DNA from: Fragilaria crotonensis
Taxonomy: Eukaryota; Bacillariophyta; Fragilariophyceae; Fragilariales; Fragilariaceae
Direction: 5' to 3'
Assembly (NCBI GenBank): GCA_022925895.1
Contig: JAKSYS010000358.1
Location: forward strand, 1-61,827
DNA length: 61,827 nt
The translations under genes and the position numbers were made by a program. The notes below the pieces were generated by a model. It made no database searches. It was not told where the DNA came from and saw nothing but the letters and a program-made list of their open reading frames with translations. Below are positions 10,959 through 23,113 of the stretch, piece after piece (the first letter of the stretch is position 1; every line of letters starts with the position of its first letter).

Positions 10959-13899
10959 TACTGTCCTCGCAACTGTTCAGGTTTTGTTGATGAAGGACAA
11001 AGTATGCACATATGTATGATCGTGCCCGTCGTGAAAGCTTTCGCACTGTCACTGTTTTGAGGACATCTCTGCTTGTACATTCTTTCACTAACGCCTTGAA
11101 AGATGTCTTTCCCTTTTAGAATCCAGTGGCATTTTGCGGTAGACACTCTTCGACACCCCCAACTGTATTCAATTCCTCGCCGGCCATTTCGGCGTGGAAC
11201 TTTGGAGTGATGAGGACCGAAACTCCAAGTGCATGTCCCACATGCTGCAACGCTGTCATCTCTTCAGCAAAGTCAAGACACGATGCCATCAGATATTTTA
11301 AGCTCCAATTTTCGGCATCCTCCATATCTTCACCATCATTCTTGTCCTTCGCAATATCCATTGTATACTTGTCAATATTGCCTTCATCTATCCATCCTCG
11401 CTCCCAAAGGACTTGCATGAGACCTTTCGGCTGGCCTAACCAACCTTTTTCTCCCTTGTCCTTTCCACTTTTGGATCCAAATTGTTATCCCTTGCAATCT
11501 GTTGTAATTCGGTCAGGCGATATTGGCGGCGATTGCTCAAGATATTGAGTGGAGCGAGCTCCGATTTGAGTTCAGCGATGGTTTTGTTTCGCATTCGCGG
11601 AATGCCTGCCGGAGATGGGAGTATGCGGTCATCACGGTTAAGTTCCCGTTCTTGTGGTGACATCCAGAATGGACCATCATCCTCCGAGGTAAACACAAAA
11701 GATTGTGTGTCGCCAACGTTTAAGGTTCGTGCAGCATGCATCCCGAGGTACCCATCGTGTTCCTTTATTTTTGACTCACGCATTATTGGTTGTGCTCCTC
11801 CATAGCTTCTATTCATACTGTAAGCATCTAGACCGCCCGTCAATTTCTTTGAATGTCCCTGCGAATGATCAAACAGAAAAACGAAGTCAAATTGGGGGTA
11901 TATAACTTTGATGCAGTCGACGCAGTCCTCAAACTGCATGCTCATGTGATTGTAAGTCCAATACCCTTCGTTGTTTGCTCCCAATTCGAAACTCACAACA
12001 AATGGCGATTCTTCCAGGTCTTTCTTGGACACTTGGCCATGAACTGCAATCGCTGCATCAAGGTCAACATAGTTATGACCACGACGAGTCTCATTTATTT
12101 CTTCCATCTGAATCCGACTGATCGGAACTCCGAATCCGGTTTCACGCGATTGAATTGCGGAGAGCATGAGGCTCATTCCGTCCGTCTTTGGCAAAAGTGG
12201 ACGTTGACCTAGTGGCCCAACCCATTGGCGTGATTTGAGCAGAAACTGGTTGAACACGCTTTCATCTTGGCCGAAGATCATCAGTGGTTTCAGACCTAGC
12301 GGCTTGCGAACGCTGAGGTTCCCTCCAAACATACCAAAGCCCATTTCCTCCGCAACCGAATGAAGAAAATCAAAATCGTCCACGTGGAATTCAATCATTT
12401 CTTTGCCCGAAGGCTGCTCTTGGTAAGAATATCCTTGACCTCCGACGTCGTCTGAAATTCTTTTCTCTGACTTCCACTTTTCCACAGTTTCTCTTCTCAC
12501 TTGAATCCATCGATGGGTTCGAGGTTCAAGCTTCGATAGGTATTTCGTGCAGAACTCGTTCCGGTGGAATACGACATTGGGTCTCTCATGCCCATCAACA
12601 AAGAAGGATTTCTTGCGACTGTCGTAATGAAAGCCGAGACGTCGAAGCCATCGCCAGGTTGTCGTCAATGAGATAGGAGAATCTAGATACGTCTGAAGGA
12701 GTGGGCAGCAGTCTTTAATTGTAGTACTAGATTCACCGTTCTCGTTTGTTGCATTCTCCTCCGTGTCATCGTCATTCACCTGCGAACAATAGTTAGGAAT
12801 TATCTTAGTGATCAGCTCGTTACGTGCCGATTCCACTGTTAGGTCAGCAAGGCTTCCAATACAGTAGTCAATCCATGGTAATGTGATTTCTTCACGGAAG
12901 TACTCTAGAAGATCAGGGAGTGGTTTCTTTTGTTTATGTATCTTCGGGTCTGGTAACGGAAAGTGCTCGCGATTCGCTCGCAGTAGGATATTCCAGCCTG
13001 CAACTGTAAGCTTGCTGGTTGCGGCTTCAATGCCCATCCTATTGCTATCATAGACAGCCTGGGAGCAGCAATCTTCTACCCACCGAGCAGAGTTCATCTC
13101 CTCCAAGGCCATGATATATGCTAAGCAAAGAATGGAGCATCGCTGTCGTATTATGAAGATATCATACGGAGAACAGAGATTGTCTACATCATGCTTATCA
13201 ATGAGGTCTCTCCACCCGTCAGGACTTCTATTGACTTGCTGCAGCCTTTCTATACGTTGCTGAAGAACATCAACAACGCTTCGGTTGTCGGTTGAGCTCC
13301 CAAGGAAGAGCTTTTTTGCCTCCGGACTGTCCCAGTAGCTCTCTACCGAGATAATTGCGAATCAGATCCAGAAGCAAGTTGAGAAGCCTTTGCTTTCTTC
13401 TGACTACCAGGAGATTGTGCCGCAACAGCTGCACCTGCTTCAGCTTTCCTCTTTGCTCTCGATTGGATATGAATTTCCGTCGTCAGATCCACAATTTCCG
13501 ATGAACCACGTGCCACACTATAGCGATCATTTATTCCTGCGTCTTGCAACAGAGACAAGAAACATTTCTTTCCATCTGGCGGACGTTCGACCAATCCTCC
13601 GGGATCTGTTACGTAGTATCCCCAGATCTTTCGTTTTGGATTGCCGAAGATATCAAGGCCTTTGGCTGACCTCCGAATCGGCCAGTATCATTCAATTCTG
13701 TGAAGTCATCAAGTGTTGCGCCTTCGCATGATGAAATTGCTTTGTTCAACATGCCTCTATCGAATCCAAGGGCCTTGAGAGTTGGAAACTGGGCATTGAT
13801 TGCACGGAAATAGAGTTCGTCTGACAGCCATTTGTCTCGGTATCGTTGTTGCTTGGTGATTTCAAGCCAACACTGATAATACGTTGCGAGCGTCTTCAT
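10959..13899 (-). pseudogene. Decayed DDE transposase (IS630/Tc1-mariner-like family of algae and fungi)
   Basis: The longest fragment (11436-13112, about 558 codons) contains a winged-helix-like part (TTTWRWLRRLGFHYD), then HVDDFDF, a GQDESVF motif and FLFDHSQGHSKK, the spacing expected for a DDE catalytic core. The frame stays open upstream of 13112 in the same register. Further fragments continue at 13343-13594, 13609-13899 and 11116-11418, with a basic C-terminal part down to about 10960 (KLSRRARSYICAY). Joining them needs single-base shifts near 13650, 13345 and 11450, and at least two more near 11150. Some shifts fall in short homopolymers, so assembly error may add to true decay. I could not find terminal inverted repeats. 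It lies between two host genes and is not linked to them. Confidence 0.75.
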
Positions 13900-15195
13900 T
13901 ATGTCTCAACTGCCGACCCTCGCAAGTTAAACTCTGCCTTGAAGTATATTATTGATCCAGTCGCAACAAAAGGCTCGGCAGTTACGAAGTGTAAGTTGGT
14001 GAAGTTGTCGTTACAATATCATGGTCCGAACAACTTTTTTTGGTGTGGTTTCGATCGTCTTGTTTCGATGTGCGAGGCTGCCATCCCCTGGCATAAAACG
14101 AAGACGTCACGGATTTTGTACTGATCCTACACGAGTTGCACTATATTTTGCTACGAAGCGAAACAAGCCATAGAAGTAGGCTACAGCTACTGCATACCAG
14201 TACGAGGTACCGTACATTCGTCTCCGAGTACAATGTTGACAGGCACCATCGTCGACAACGGCGAGCAGTGCGACTCTATCATTGCACTCGAGGCCGCTCA
14301 AACCCGTCCCTTGCTTCCAAGGAAGCACGCGCATCTCTAGTCGAACCAAGGAGCTTGTCTACGACACGGTTTCGAGGATGTAACAACATCAACATGACTG
14401 GAGGCCTGGACGTGACACCCGCGCTTGGAGCGAGAATGGTGCGCCGAAGAATGTTCGGCCAAACCCCGAGTCTTTAATCCATTCATGGTCCAATCACTTA
14501 CCCTTACTGAGAAGCACTCAATGCTACTTAAACGCTGGTATTCGTTGAGTCGGTGCGCAGTTTAGAAGCGTTTGTTTGAATCGACTTTTGCTCAATAATT
14601 GAACATGTAATGCGACGAGGATTACCACTGTTAACAACGACTTGACTGATCAGAATCGAAGTCGAATTGTGTTACTCAGCGTTGAACGCGTTTCAGTATG
14701 ATAGATACCACTGGTACGTCCAGTATTCAACTATTCAGATCCGTCTGTAAAGGAGAAATTTAGCTATCTTCAGTCTGTATAATAACCGTCATTTACCATT
14801 TCCTTTGATCTGTACCATCGTATGATCATACAGTATGCATGCAAGCATACTGTACATACTGTAGTACGACATACCACTGCTACCGGTACATAATTTCCAA
14901 GCCAGTCGGATTACAAGGTACGGGTAAAAGCTGTGTACAGTGTACAGTACTGTACCCCCTTGAGTGTTCGATTCACAAAGAAGCTACGGGGGGAACGGGA
15001 CTCAATTTGGCTCCGACGGCGAGGTGGAAACTGAATACACGTAGATAGTTTGTACACGTACCAGGTAGGCCAGGTAGTTCGAATTATAACAAAATGGTTG
15101 CAGGTTACAAGAACCAGTTTTAGTTCCTTGCTTCAACGATGTTTGTTGAGAAGCGAAACCGATTCTCCATCAATATGCAATACTCGAGTACGTGG
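13900..15195. other. Spacer, no gene seen
   Basis: About 1.3 kb without a supported coding frame. The left part may be the degraded 5' flank of the transposase. The right part (about 14830-15080) is GTAC-rich with short palindromes, such as the TGCATGCAAGCAT stretch near 14836. Confidence 0.45.
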
Positions 15196-15856
15196 CTAAG
15201 CAAGCCCCAGACGAGGAATCTCTATCTTGGGACAAGCATCCATGGCAACCTTCAAACCTGCATCCAACGCCCTTTTAGCAGCGGCTTCATTTATGACACC
15301 TTGTTGCAACCACACAGATTTTGCACCCACCGCAATGGCTTCGTCGACAACACCACCGGCATCTGCTGAATTTCTTAAGTCGGCGATGTTAGGCGATATA
15401 CTTCACTGAATAATCGAAGGAGTTTTTGCATTAATCTTGAACACACAGCAAAAGACATACCGAAAGATGTCCACCATGTCGATGGGTACAGGTACATCGG
15501 CTAGGCTTGCATACACAACTTGACCCAGAACTGTTTCACCCTTCGTGGCATACACTGGGTTGACTGGGATCACACTGTAACCTTGCTGCAGGAGATATTC
15601 CATGACATAGTTGGCTGCTCGATCTGGTTTCTGACAAGCAAATCAAGGATCAGTGAGCAAGTTTGAGAGGGATCTGGAGAGTGTCGGGCATGCTGCTGAG
15701 TCCCGAACTCTTACGCACCTTGGATGCTCCCACCAAGGCAATCGTTCTGGTGGAGGTAAGAATGTCACGGAGGGTCTCGTCTGTGTTTCGAAATGACATG
15801 CTACTAAATGCTAATGTCAGAGAACGTTTCCAAAGCATTCGCGATCGTGCCAGCAT
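15196..15856 (-). CDS. CoA-binding domain protein (YccU-type), probably mitochondrial
   Basis: Three exons are needed: 15719-15856, 15461-15630 and 15196-15373. The introns are 88 nt (donor GTGCGTAAG, acceptor TTGTCAG) and 87 nt (donor GTATGT, acceptor CTTAAG). The spliced product is about 161 residues and matches small CoA-binding Rossmann proteins along its length. It has TIALVGASK near the start, [16 protein letters not shown], the conserved [11 protein letters not shown] block, then [13 protein letters not shown], and [12 protein letters not shown] at the end. The first 20 residues (basic, Ser/Leu-rich) look like a mitochondrial presequence. Family members bind CoA or a related nucleotide; their physiological role is poorly known. 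It is divergent from the plastid protein gene at 16447. Confidence 0.88.
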
Positions 15857-16446
15857 TCCATCCGCAATTGAGAGTCTTCAGATTTTAGATACAACGAAGA
15901 ATAGAGGGAACAAGGTGCAAGTACGCTACAAGATGGATGAAAGAAATGATTTTTGATGTGTCCGAGAAGTGAGCATGTGAGCATTCTACTGGAGCACCAG
16001 TACGACAATACCTGGTACAAGTACTAGTACTTGTACCTGGTTACAGATAATGACGACTCGGAGAGTCTGCTATTAATTTCTCTATAGAGAGTAGACAGGC
16101 TACGCTGAAGTGAACCACAGCCTACAGCACCGCAGTTTCACGACGCGATCATCTAATACAAGTACTGTGCCTCGTCTAGTGTCGTAGTGTTCGTTTTTGG
16201 TACTCAGTACTCCGTACCTGGTACATAATGTACTCGTACTGTGAATTTTTCGATGGCTGAAGTCTTTCATGAGAATCCACGTGTTAGATTGTACGACGCG
16301 AGAACCGCCATCAACCACGAATCTGTAATATTGGACGGAAAGATCCATTTGACCGATCAAGGGAATCGTTTGCTTGGGTTTCATTGCACCTTTGAAGCAT
16401 CAACTCCTAATCCAAGCATCGTACTAACGAGGCTTGAATCATCAAA
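15857..16446. promoter_or_regulatory. Shared divergent upstream region
   Basis: This 590-bp interval lies between two divergently transcribed genes and must contain both promoters. No TATA element can be assigned with confidence. It contains a perfect 24-bp palindrome made of GTAC words, listed separately. Whether the two genes are co-regulated is not visible from sequence. Confidence 0.4.
16014..16037. repeat. Perfect 24-bp GTAC palindrome
   Basis: GGTACAAGTACT is followed directly by its exact reverse complement, AGTACTTGTACC. It is the longest clean example I found of the GTAC-word palindromes that fill spacers in this window. Confidence 0.85.
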
Positions 16447-19184
16447 ATGAAGCAGGCCCTAGTCCCCGTGCTTCTGTTCGTCGTGGTGTTTGTTGGCGAC
16501 TCGTTTCAACCGGCACTTCTCCATTCGTCACCAATCCGACGCTTTGTACAACATGATCCTCTATCACCAGTGTTCGCTGCGTCAGCCACTTACGACGACC
16601 ACGACAAAGCCAACGTCACATCCACTCGTCGCTCTCGCTTGTCGCGTTTCATGTTGTCCAAACTCAAGCCCTTTGGACTCGGTATCGTCACTCTAGCTAC
16701 CTCCTTTTGCATCACGACGTTGGTACCACCTCCCGTTGCACATGCGGCTACGCCTCTCCCCAAATCGGCCACAATGCCAGATGCGGAAAAGACGGCCATG
16801 CGCGGCATCCAGTTAGAAATGGAAAAGAAGCAACAGCTGGAAACAGAAGACTACAACAGGCGCGCGCGACAGATTGAAGCTAACGAAGGACCAAAGGCTC
16901 GAGAAGCCTTTGAAAAGGAATACAGAGAGGCAAAGGAGCAGAGAGATCAGGAACTTATGGAAGAATTGGAAGAATTGCAACGAGGTCTGTTGGATCAGGG
17001 TATCGACCCATTCAACGACATGGAAGGATATCGACAATGCTTCCTTCTCAAGACTGGAAAGAATCTTGCAGAGGTTGAAGGCACTGATCAGTACGCAGAC
17101 GCTCAAATTGCTAAGATGGGACTTACGAAACAGACCTATTCATTTCAAAAGGCAACCAACCGAGAAATTATCAAAATGATGGTGCAAGACTACAAAAACC
17201 GAGGTATCGACCCTCTGCCGGAATTCGCCAACAAAGAAAATCATCAAAAGCATGCCAAGATTCTGTTCCTCACAAAATCCGCCGCAACTAAAAAGCTTGC
17301 TTCCCTGCAAGATAATATGGTAACATACGGCCAAATTGATCCCCCAAAGGCGGGAGAACTCAGCCTGAAGGAAATGGTGGAAGCAGATCCAGACCTGGCA
17401 ATCCGGAATGAGCAAGCAATCCAGAGTGCAATTCACAAGTTCAGCGACGAAACAGCTGTCAAGGATGCTGAGAAGGTTAAGGTCCAGCAAGAGAAGGCAA
17501 AACTTAAGGCAGAAGCACAAAGAGCCAAGGAAGAAGCTCGTGCCGCGAAAGAACAGGCTAAAAGGGCTCGTATGGCCAAGGAAGCTGAGAAGGAAGCCCA
17601 ACGCCTCGCGAAAGAGCAGGCAAAGCAGGAAGTCGAAGCTGCAAAGGCGGCCGCCACAGCAGCGGCGATGGCAGCTGCAGGTGCTGCAGCTGCTGCCGCA
17701 GTATCACAGGCTGTGGGGGAAGTTGCTATTGCTAACATGGAAGCAGCAATGGAGGTCGTTCAGCAAACGGGCGATGGTGGCGTGAAAGTCGCCTCCCCTG
17801 AAAGAGTGTCTTTGGAAGATTTTGAAGACGATTCTAAGTTCGCGACTGAAACTGGTCAAGTCATTGCTGAAAGCCTTAACACGCAAAAGTCCAAAGGGCT
17901 GCCCATCGCAAAAGTAGGTGGACTCATTGCCGTTGCCGTCGGAGGAAAGTTCGTGATCGATCGCATGTCTCAACCAAGTGCGATTGACGAGGCAGAGCGA
18001 CAAAGGCAATTTAACTTGCTTATGGGTATAACAGACGATGCAAACAAGGGTAAAGATCCGTCTGGCTCAATTGATACGACGAACGCCATCGATGTGGACA
18101 CCATTGCACCATCCGATGATATCGCCAACGGAGATACCGTTGCACCAGCACCCGCCGTTCCTGAACCTGTAGTGCCGGTTCCAATTCCAGAGACAGACGT
18201 ACCCAAGAAGCGAGGCCTCGGTATTAAATCAATTTTCACCAAGAAAAAGAATGAGCGGGAGACAAACTTGAACGTGTTAATGAGTCAAGGTGCTGTTGCT
18301 CCGGAAGTCGCTATGGTTCTCTCCAAGCTTTTGACCTACGGAGCACCTGGTCGCTTTCCTATGGTAAATGCCTTGGCCGGAGGAATGCCACTGGAAACAT
18401 TTGAAATCGAAAAAGCGAAAGAAATCCTTGAGGATGCGGTGGCGAAGGCCGGTATCTCCAGGGAAGAGGGAGCAGAAGTCTTCGCCAATGTTGTCAACTG
18501 CATGTTGATCGACATTATTGATCTTGCTTCGTCATCATTGGGAAAGGAAGCCAGCGTCACCTATGACGCGGTCAATATTGTTATCAATTTCATGAATCAC
18601 GCAGCGTCGCTATACGATGCTGTCGCTGAAGGAGTAGAAATTACTCCCGTGACCTACGGTGGAAACCTCCCGAAGTCGAAACTTGAGCAGCTGTATGGTG
18701 CGTATGCCTTCTCAGCTATGATAAAAATGGAAGATGATATGAACGATCGTATTGAGCTTCTTCGAAATGTCTTCTATCTCCGAAAAGAAGGCAGAAGGAA
18801 TCATCATGAACGCCTCGCAGAAACAAATGATGGAAATGATGAAGACTGAAGAAGGACAGAAACAAATGGAAGAGATGATGGGGTATGATGGGTGGCATGG
18901 AAGGTATGGAAGGTCTCGGAGCGATGGCTGGCTTAATGGGCGGAGGAGCAGAAGGGGCTGAACCAAACCCAGAACAACTGAAGGAAATGCTAACGATGCT
19001 GAAGACCATGAAAGATTCGGGTACGATCCCCCCGGAAGAACTTGCGACTGTTCGTGATCAGTTCAGAGAATCTTTTGGCTCAAGTATTGATGATATTCTC
19101 AAGCAAGCTGACGCTGCAGGAGGCGAGATGTCAAGCAGTGACAAAGAGCTGCTTGCCTTGATGAGAGGCATACTGGAAGACTAG
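16447..19184 (+). CDS. Plastid-targeted coiled-coil protein, unknown function; two frameshifts near 3' end
   Basis: The N-terminus is a hydrophobic signal peptide (LVPVLLFVVVFVGDSF, then QPALL) followed by a basic, Ser-rich stretch. This fits a diatom bipartite plastid presequence, with Phe at the cleavage site. A hydrophobic segment near residues 78-100 may be a thylakoid or membrane anchor. Residues about 115-185 and 330-430 are charged, Lys/Glu/Ala-rich coiled coil, and an Ala-rich hydrophobic run ends the latter. A conserved helical domain follows at about 590-780. The main frame ends at 18849, but the reading shifts near 18775 and 18882, one extra base each. It continues through a Met/Gly-rich segment and a helical C-terminus to the stop at 19184, for about 910 residues. 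The two shifts look like sequence errors. No named family is recognised. Confidence 0.78.
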
Positions 19185-19291
19185 TAGCCTCAGGTCCCAC
19201 GCTATGAACAGACCTGGTGAGTCGCTAACACGATAATTTTTCGAAGCAGTACAAGACTAGTACTAATGACATATAAAAATCTGCAACTTGT

Positions 19292-20212
19292 TCATTCGAC
19301 GTCCTCGTCATCGAAGTCATCGCTGTACGCGTCCAAATGGTCATAGCTTTCCATCATCCCAAGGTCAACAAGCATCGTATAGACTCGTTCTGACTCATCA
19401 GGGATGGCTTCATACTTGGACTTGATGGACAACAGAGCACTTTTTGACTTTGGCTGTTGTCGCATCAATCTAACGTCAAGAGGGAGTTCATCTTCGCCTC
19501 GGAGGTCTGGGAAGAATCCATGACAATCAAACACGTTGTTGACGATTTTCATCTTGTCTTCTTTAGAATACCCTGGTTCAACCGGTATCTCACCAGATTT
19601 GGGTGACAGGGCAGTTCTAAACTGAGAGGCCTTCTGCACTGGGTTTTCCTTTTTGACTGAGCGTACAAGTACTTTCTCCTCTGCATCTTTAACCTTCTCC
19701 AAAAGGTTTGCGATGAGTTTCTTCTGTTTCATCACAGCATCGCCGCTAACATCGTCGACAACCGGTGGTGATTCCTGTGTTTCAATTGACGAAGATTCGT
19801 CGCTTTCTTTCGGGTCCACTTTTTCTCCGCGTTTAAGGATGTATTTGGCAACGACTGCACCGGCTCCGCCAGCGGCGACAACGGCAGTTGCAGCTTTGAT
19901 GTCCTGGGTCCCAACTGTTTCATCAGGAATTTCACTCTGAAAAGCCATCGGCGGGACACTAGCAGCAACAGATGCTTCCGAGGGACGAGGTAGTCGAAAT
20001 GCCACAGAGGCCAACGCGACCGCAGCAACGTGTCTTTTCCAAGTCTTACCCGTACGCCGGATTCGGCGTCCGAATCCACCATGATCATCCTCGGCGGCAA
20101 CGTCAGTTGGCCCTTTGGCCGCCAAGACGATTCCTTGTTTGGAAAGAGGCGATGGAGAAAATGCCTGCGACGTGGCACATAGCGCGGCCACTACAATCGA
20201 CGCTATTCTCAT
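19292..20212 (-). CDS. Plastid-targeted protein of unknown function
   Basis: A single frame of 306 residues starts with a signal peptide ending in ATSQAF, followed by SPSPL. This is the classic diatom ASAFAP-type motif that sends proteins across the secondary plastid membranes. A basic transit-like region follows (RRIRRTGKTWKRH). A hydrophobic, Ala/Gly-rich segment near residues 108-127 could span a thylakoid membrane. The middle is charged, and the C-terminal 90 residues form a compact conserved-looking domain (KMKIVNNVFDCHGFFPDLRG), with an acidic tail. The gene is tail-to-tail with the coiled-coil plastid gene, 107 bp apart. The function is unknown. A TATA-like AT run lies just upstream, at about 20231-20247. 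Confidence 0.82.
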   Translation of the reverse strand: MRIASIVVAALCATSQAFSPSPLSKQGIVLAAKGPTDVAAEDDHGGFGRRIRRTGKTWKRHVAAVALASVAFRLPRPSEASVAASVPPMAFQSEIPDETVGTQDIKAATAVVAAGGAGAVVAKYILKRGEKVDPKESDESSSIETQESPPVVDDVSGDAVMKQKKLIANLLEKVKDAEEKVLVRSVKKENPVQKASQFRTALSPKSGEIPVEPGYSKEDKMKIVNNVFDCHGFFPDLRGEDELPLDVRLMRQQPKSKSALLSIKSKYEAIPDESERVYTMLVDLGMMESYDHLDAYSDDFDDEDVE

Positions 20213-20980
20213 GGTAAAGGGTCAAGATTCAATATATATAATATATGTAAGGTCCAAGAAGCTTACCAGGCCGAAAGAGGAAAGAAGTGAGCTAAAATAT
20301 AAAATTGTTTCGGTTCGGTAAACGTACGTCACAGAGACACCGACGCACACACTCGACACTCGACACTCGGCACCCCACCTCTGATGAAGAGAGTATGGGA
20401 TACAGTAGCAACTGCTCTAATACTACAGTACATGTTAGAGTATGAGTACAGTAACGAGTAGTAGAAGTACCAATACTGGAGTACGAGCATTTGATAACTC
20501 GGAGTTGCTGGTATTGTAAACTGTACTGGACTACGTAGACTGTAATTCGAAGACTTCATGCTGTGTATGTATATAAAATCATACACGCATACTATTATAT
20601 GCATGCATACACAGTTGGAAGGAGGCGCAAGCACCAGTGCATATGTAGTAAGCAATCATCTGATTTCTGTGCAGAGCAAACCAGCCGTCCGTTCACACTT
20701 CTGGAGAAACGAGAAAGTACTCAAGAGAGTCTCCAGTCGACCTAGTCTATTGTACTTGAGACTTCTCTTTTAGAGTCGCTGGTCCCTGTTTGGCCATTTC
20801 AGCATGCGGAGTATGGGATTAATGCCATGAGCAGTGTGGGTTCGCTATCGTTCGTTCCGTTGATCGCCTGACTCGATTCGTATACAAGGGTTCTTCAACT
20901 TATGCTCCACAAAAGGAGTGATCGCGCTTAGCAGCTCGACTTCTGACGCAAAACAGTGCAGTACGTGCGCATCCCGAATA
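20213..20980. other. Spacer with heptamer repeat, no gene seen
   Basis: Near 20350-20370 there is a short imperfect 7-bp tandem repeat (CACTCGA units). GTAC-rich words occupy about 20420-20540. No coding frame is supported. Confidence 0.45.
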
Positions 20981-21997
20981 TCATGCCTTTCTAAGGATCG
21001 CAAACAAAGTCCGCTTCACCCCTGGGTGCGTTACACCCTCGACCGCGTCGCCACATCGAGGTGGAAGAATAGCAACGCCCTTATAGTTTGTCAAATAGTT
21101 TGCCAAGAAAGCTTGCATCAGTTGAATGGGATGGCATGTGTCACTGGTCTGCAGCATTGTTTCCTGGGCAAAGCTCTCTCCAAAAATCAAAATTCCTCCT
21201 GGTTTGAGGGCTTGGTAGGCGTTGCTCAGCACCACGACAGCGTTATAGCAGTGTTCCAGTGTGTTGACTAGAATGACAGTGTCATAGCGACGGACAGGCA
21301 ACGGATCTTCGCCCCCTGCGGCAATTAGTGTGGTTGGGATACGTACTCCGTTCACCACAAGATATCTGTCGGGATAGCTTGTTTTGATCTTTCGGTTTTT
21401 GATGTATTCTTCAATCAAGGGATCCAGCAATGTAACATGGCTAACTCGCCGATCGGGTTGATTTTCCAGGATCAGCTTTGTCTTCGTGAATGGTCCTGCA
21501 CCGATTTCCAAGATATCACCAAGATAGCGTGGAAGCCCACGAAAACGTTCAAACGCAACCACTTGGTCCTGGTTGCGCACAGGAATAGAAGTAGTTTCCC
21601 AGAAGCCTGTCTCACAGGAAAATGCTTGCTGTTGTCGCTCCCTAGATGCCACTCGGAATCTGCCCACATCTCGTACATTCCAACAGACATCAGGATTGGG
21701 ATCAAATTCGCACTTGGTGCGGCGAGGAACGCGTTTATTGCAGCTCTCTCCTTCGTAACCTGGGTCGCAAATGCACGCATAGATCAGGTATGAACCATGG
21801 CTGCCACAAGAGTGATTTGCAGCTGTTGTCGTCGACTCCGTCCCTCCAGTGACGACTTCCGTTCTCAACGTGGGATTTGGATTCAAGACACGGAGTGTGT
21901 TCAGCAAAGTCAGAGAAAGTGACATGGCAAGGAACACTAACATGACATTCCTTCCGCAAATCAACTTTACCATTCTGCATTTATTGTCACATTGCAT
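20981..21997 (-). CDS. Type II membrane protein with EGF-like motif and SAM-dependent methyltransferase domain
   Basis: I choose the ATG at 21997; the frame runs upstream only to a TTG. The 338-residue product has one membrane segment near residues 14-32 (VMLVFLAMSLSLTLL), giving a type II topology. A short Cys-rich stretch follows (CGSHGSYLIYACICDPGYEGESC), similar to a single EGF-like module. The C-terminal half is a class I SAM methyltransferase. It has DILEIGAGPFTKTK (motif I, SAM binding), VTLLDPL (motif II acidic residue), DTVILVNTLEHC (motif IV region) and ALKPGGILIFGE (motif V/VI). The likely location is the Golgi or cell surface, with a lumenal catalytic domain. The substrate is unknown; a glycan or small molecule would fit. 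No intron is needed. Confidence 0.85.
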   Translation of the reverse strand: MQCDNKCRMVKLICGRNVMLVFLAMSLSLTLLNTLRVLNPNPTLRTEVVTGGTESTTTAANHSCGSHGSYLIYACICDPGYEGESCNKRVPRRTKCEFDPNPDVCWNVRDVGRFRVASRERQQQAFSCETGFWETTSIPVRNQDQVVAFERFRGLPRYLGDILEIGAGPFTKTKLILENQPDRRVSHVTLLDPLIEEYIKNRKIKTSYPDRYLVVNGVRIPTTLIAAGGEDPLPVRRYDTVILVNTLEHCYNAVVVLSNAYQALKPGGILIFGESFAQETMLQTSDTCHPIQLMQAFLANYLTNYKGVAILPPRCGDAVEGVTHPGVKRTLFAILRKA

Positions 21998-23113
21998 GCG
22001 ATAGGAATGGCCGCGATCCGCGATGCTGAATTCGCAGCGATCGTCATGTGGTGATGAGGGATTGTCAGGTGTCCATAAATCACCTCCTATATTCGCACCT
22101 CGCAAGAAAATTCTGATAACTCCGACCTACTGTACTTGCACCTGTGGAACACTACGGAGAACACGAACTCTGAACTCCGAAAATATCCAACGCAAAAGCT
22201 ATGGCAATGTTTTTGTCTTGGAATGAAGGCTGCAACTTTAAAGCTCCATTGAGAGCATCCCTTTCCTTGTTCACACTGGTGTTCTTGCATTTGGAAGTCC
22301 CATTAGAATCAACAATGCAAGCTCCAAGAATTCTGCATGCTTTGAGACACTTTCCAATTTTGCAATTATTTGGCTTGACTGGATTTGACTTAGAGAATGA
22401 CCGGGCCACACAGAAGCTTGCAAGTCATGGGATTAAACTTTGCAGTTTTGGAAGTGTTGGGATTTAATAGAAGCACAACGCATTCCTCATGAAGTTCTTG
22501 TCACCACTAAAAGTAAAATTCATTGCACGGATGATAGTGCTAGCGAGTGTCTTCGGGCAGTCGAAGTATTGAATGACCCACAATTGGTGACACCAAGATT
22601 CCTGCAGAGTTGGCGAAGGTGATTAGCGATTGGAGCTTTAGATCGAACAATGTTTCATGATTGTTGCCTATAACTATGACAGTCTGAACTTCAAGGAACT
22701 CTGCTCTGAAGTTCTTGCTCTTTGGGTTTGAGTCAATGTTCAGGCCACTCAACTTTTGACCTGTCCTCGTCGGTCACACAATCACATAGGCCAGTTCACA
22801 TGGGAATTAGTCATTATATTTTCTTTTGATGCTGGAGGGCTTCGGATGTTCGTCAGCAGTGGTTGGAGAAAATGAAGAATGAATGAGAGGCGTGCGAGAG
22901 ACAGCTGCAGTTTGTTAGCGTTAAAAGTTAAAAAACAACGAGTTTGCGAAGGTGGTTGCGAAGAAGCCTCGCATCGATGAGGATGAAAATTCGACGCCAT
23001 ACTTTGGTTCAAGCCACGTCTGCACTTTTTTACCAATTGCTCTATCAATAAGAACGACTCTCGGATCTAACATAATGTTTGAAGCCGGTAGTAAGCTGCG
23101 CTGCTTATTATAG
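21998..23113. other. Spacer, possible degraded element, no gene seen
   Basis: About 1.1 kb without a supported gene. The part from about 22200 to 22760 lacks the GTAC-rich character of other spacers and may be an old mobile-element fragment, but no motif confirms this. Confidence 0.4.
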
